NCBI RefSeq assembly: GCF_932274485.2
Contig: NC_065887.2
Span: 9,830,001-9,894,000, forward strand
Source of the DNA: Patella vulgata
Taxonomy: Eukaryota > Mollusca > Gastropoda > Patellidae
DNA length: 64,000 nucleotides
Direction: 5' to 3'
The translations under genes were made by a program, and so were the position numbers. The notes under the pieces were generated by a model. That model did no database searches. It had not been told where the DNA came from and worked only from the letters and a program-made list of their open reading frames with translations. Shown here one piece after another: positions 63,732 through 64,000 of this stretch; position 1 is the stretch's first letter; the number at the start of each line of letters is the position of its first letter.

Positions 63732-64000
63732 TTTAAAGAGCTGGCAGTTCTGACTATAATAGTTAAAAACTAGATAATGTAAAGGGAATTTGATGAAAAT
63801 TTCACTCAAACTGATCCACTCTGAACCGAGATTTTAGCAATAAAATTTTCGGCCTAGCCTCGATCATCGTTATTAAAGTCGGTAAGATAAAAACATAGTC
63901 TCGACTATCCATTTCATGATTAAATTATGAATGCAAGTCGAACAGCAAATCAGAACCTAATCCAATAAATATCGCAGGCTAGCGATGACATCGGGAGTTG
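63732..64000 (-). mobile_element. MITE family T, runs off the window end
   Basis: TTAAAGAGCTGGCAGTTCTG, TTCGGCCTAGCCTCGATCAT, ATGCAAGTCGAACAGCAAAT follow the order of 54460-54760 closely; the outermost terminal bases differ. Confidence 0.86.

Overview
The window is AT-rich, intron-rich animal DNA that reads like a lophotrochozoan, most likely a mollusc. That placement is an inference from gene structure and repeat style and was not tested by any search. It holds two recognisable host genes, both on the minus strand, and one large LTR retrotransposon. Most of the rest is tRNA-derived SINEs, small DNA transposons (MITEs) and minisatellites.

Layout: 1-3881 is repeat-rich and gene-free (a SINE cut by the window edge, two tandem arrays, a TTAA-flanked MITE). 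3882-11378 is a whole-looking Ty3/gypsy element with 206-bp LTRs that match by eye. 11379-12897 holds a long perfect-looking hairpin and a tandem duplication that stops at the next gene's stop codon. 12898-39874 is the complete gene for POLR1B, the second-largest subunit of RNA polymerase I. I resolved all 31 coding exons with GT-AG junctions and continuous phase, giving 1138 codons, close to the human protein (about 1135 aa from memory). 39875-45246 is intergenic (candidate promoter, minisatellites, a hAT element, a Mutator-like MITE). 45247-46323 is a single-exon CDS for a NeuroD-family bHLH neurogenic factor, with a splice acceptor 7 nt upstream of its ATG. 46334-64000 is a gene-free flank with MITEs, SINEs, minisatellites and a few less AT-rich islands rich in E-box, octamer or homeodomain-like motifs that could be cis-regulatory DNA for NeuroD.

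Two SINE families dominate. SINE-1 has a tRNA-like head and an (ATTTC)n-like tail. SINE-2 has a different tRNA-like head and a (CT)n tail. Both end in the same short motif (GACGTTAAACCCCATT), which suggests one LINE partner. Target-site duplications (TSDs) are clear enough to read nested insertions in order, including a three-layer stack in intron 14 of POLR1B.

The most unusual signal is in POLR1B itself. The splice-site edges of exons 8, 10 and 11 have been locally multiplied into the adjoining introns, and an 845-bp minisatellite starts at the exon 5 acceptor. Some of the extra acceptors are in frame and open. Separately, several SINEs lie within about 8-25 nt of 5' splice sites. POLR1B acts in the nucleolus (rRNA synthesis) and NeuroD in the nucleus of neural or endocrine precursors; nothing here suggests a functional link beyond adjacency.
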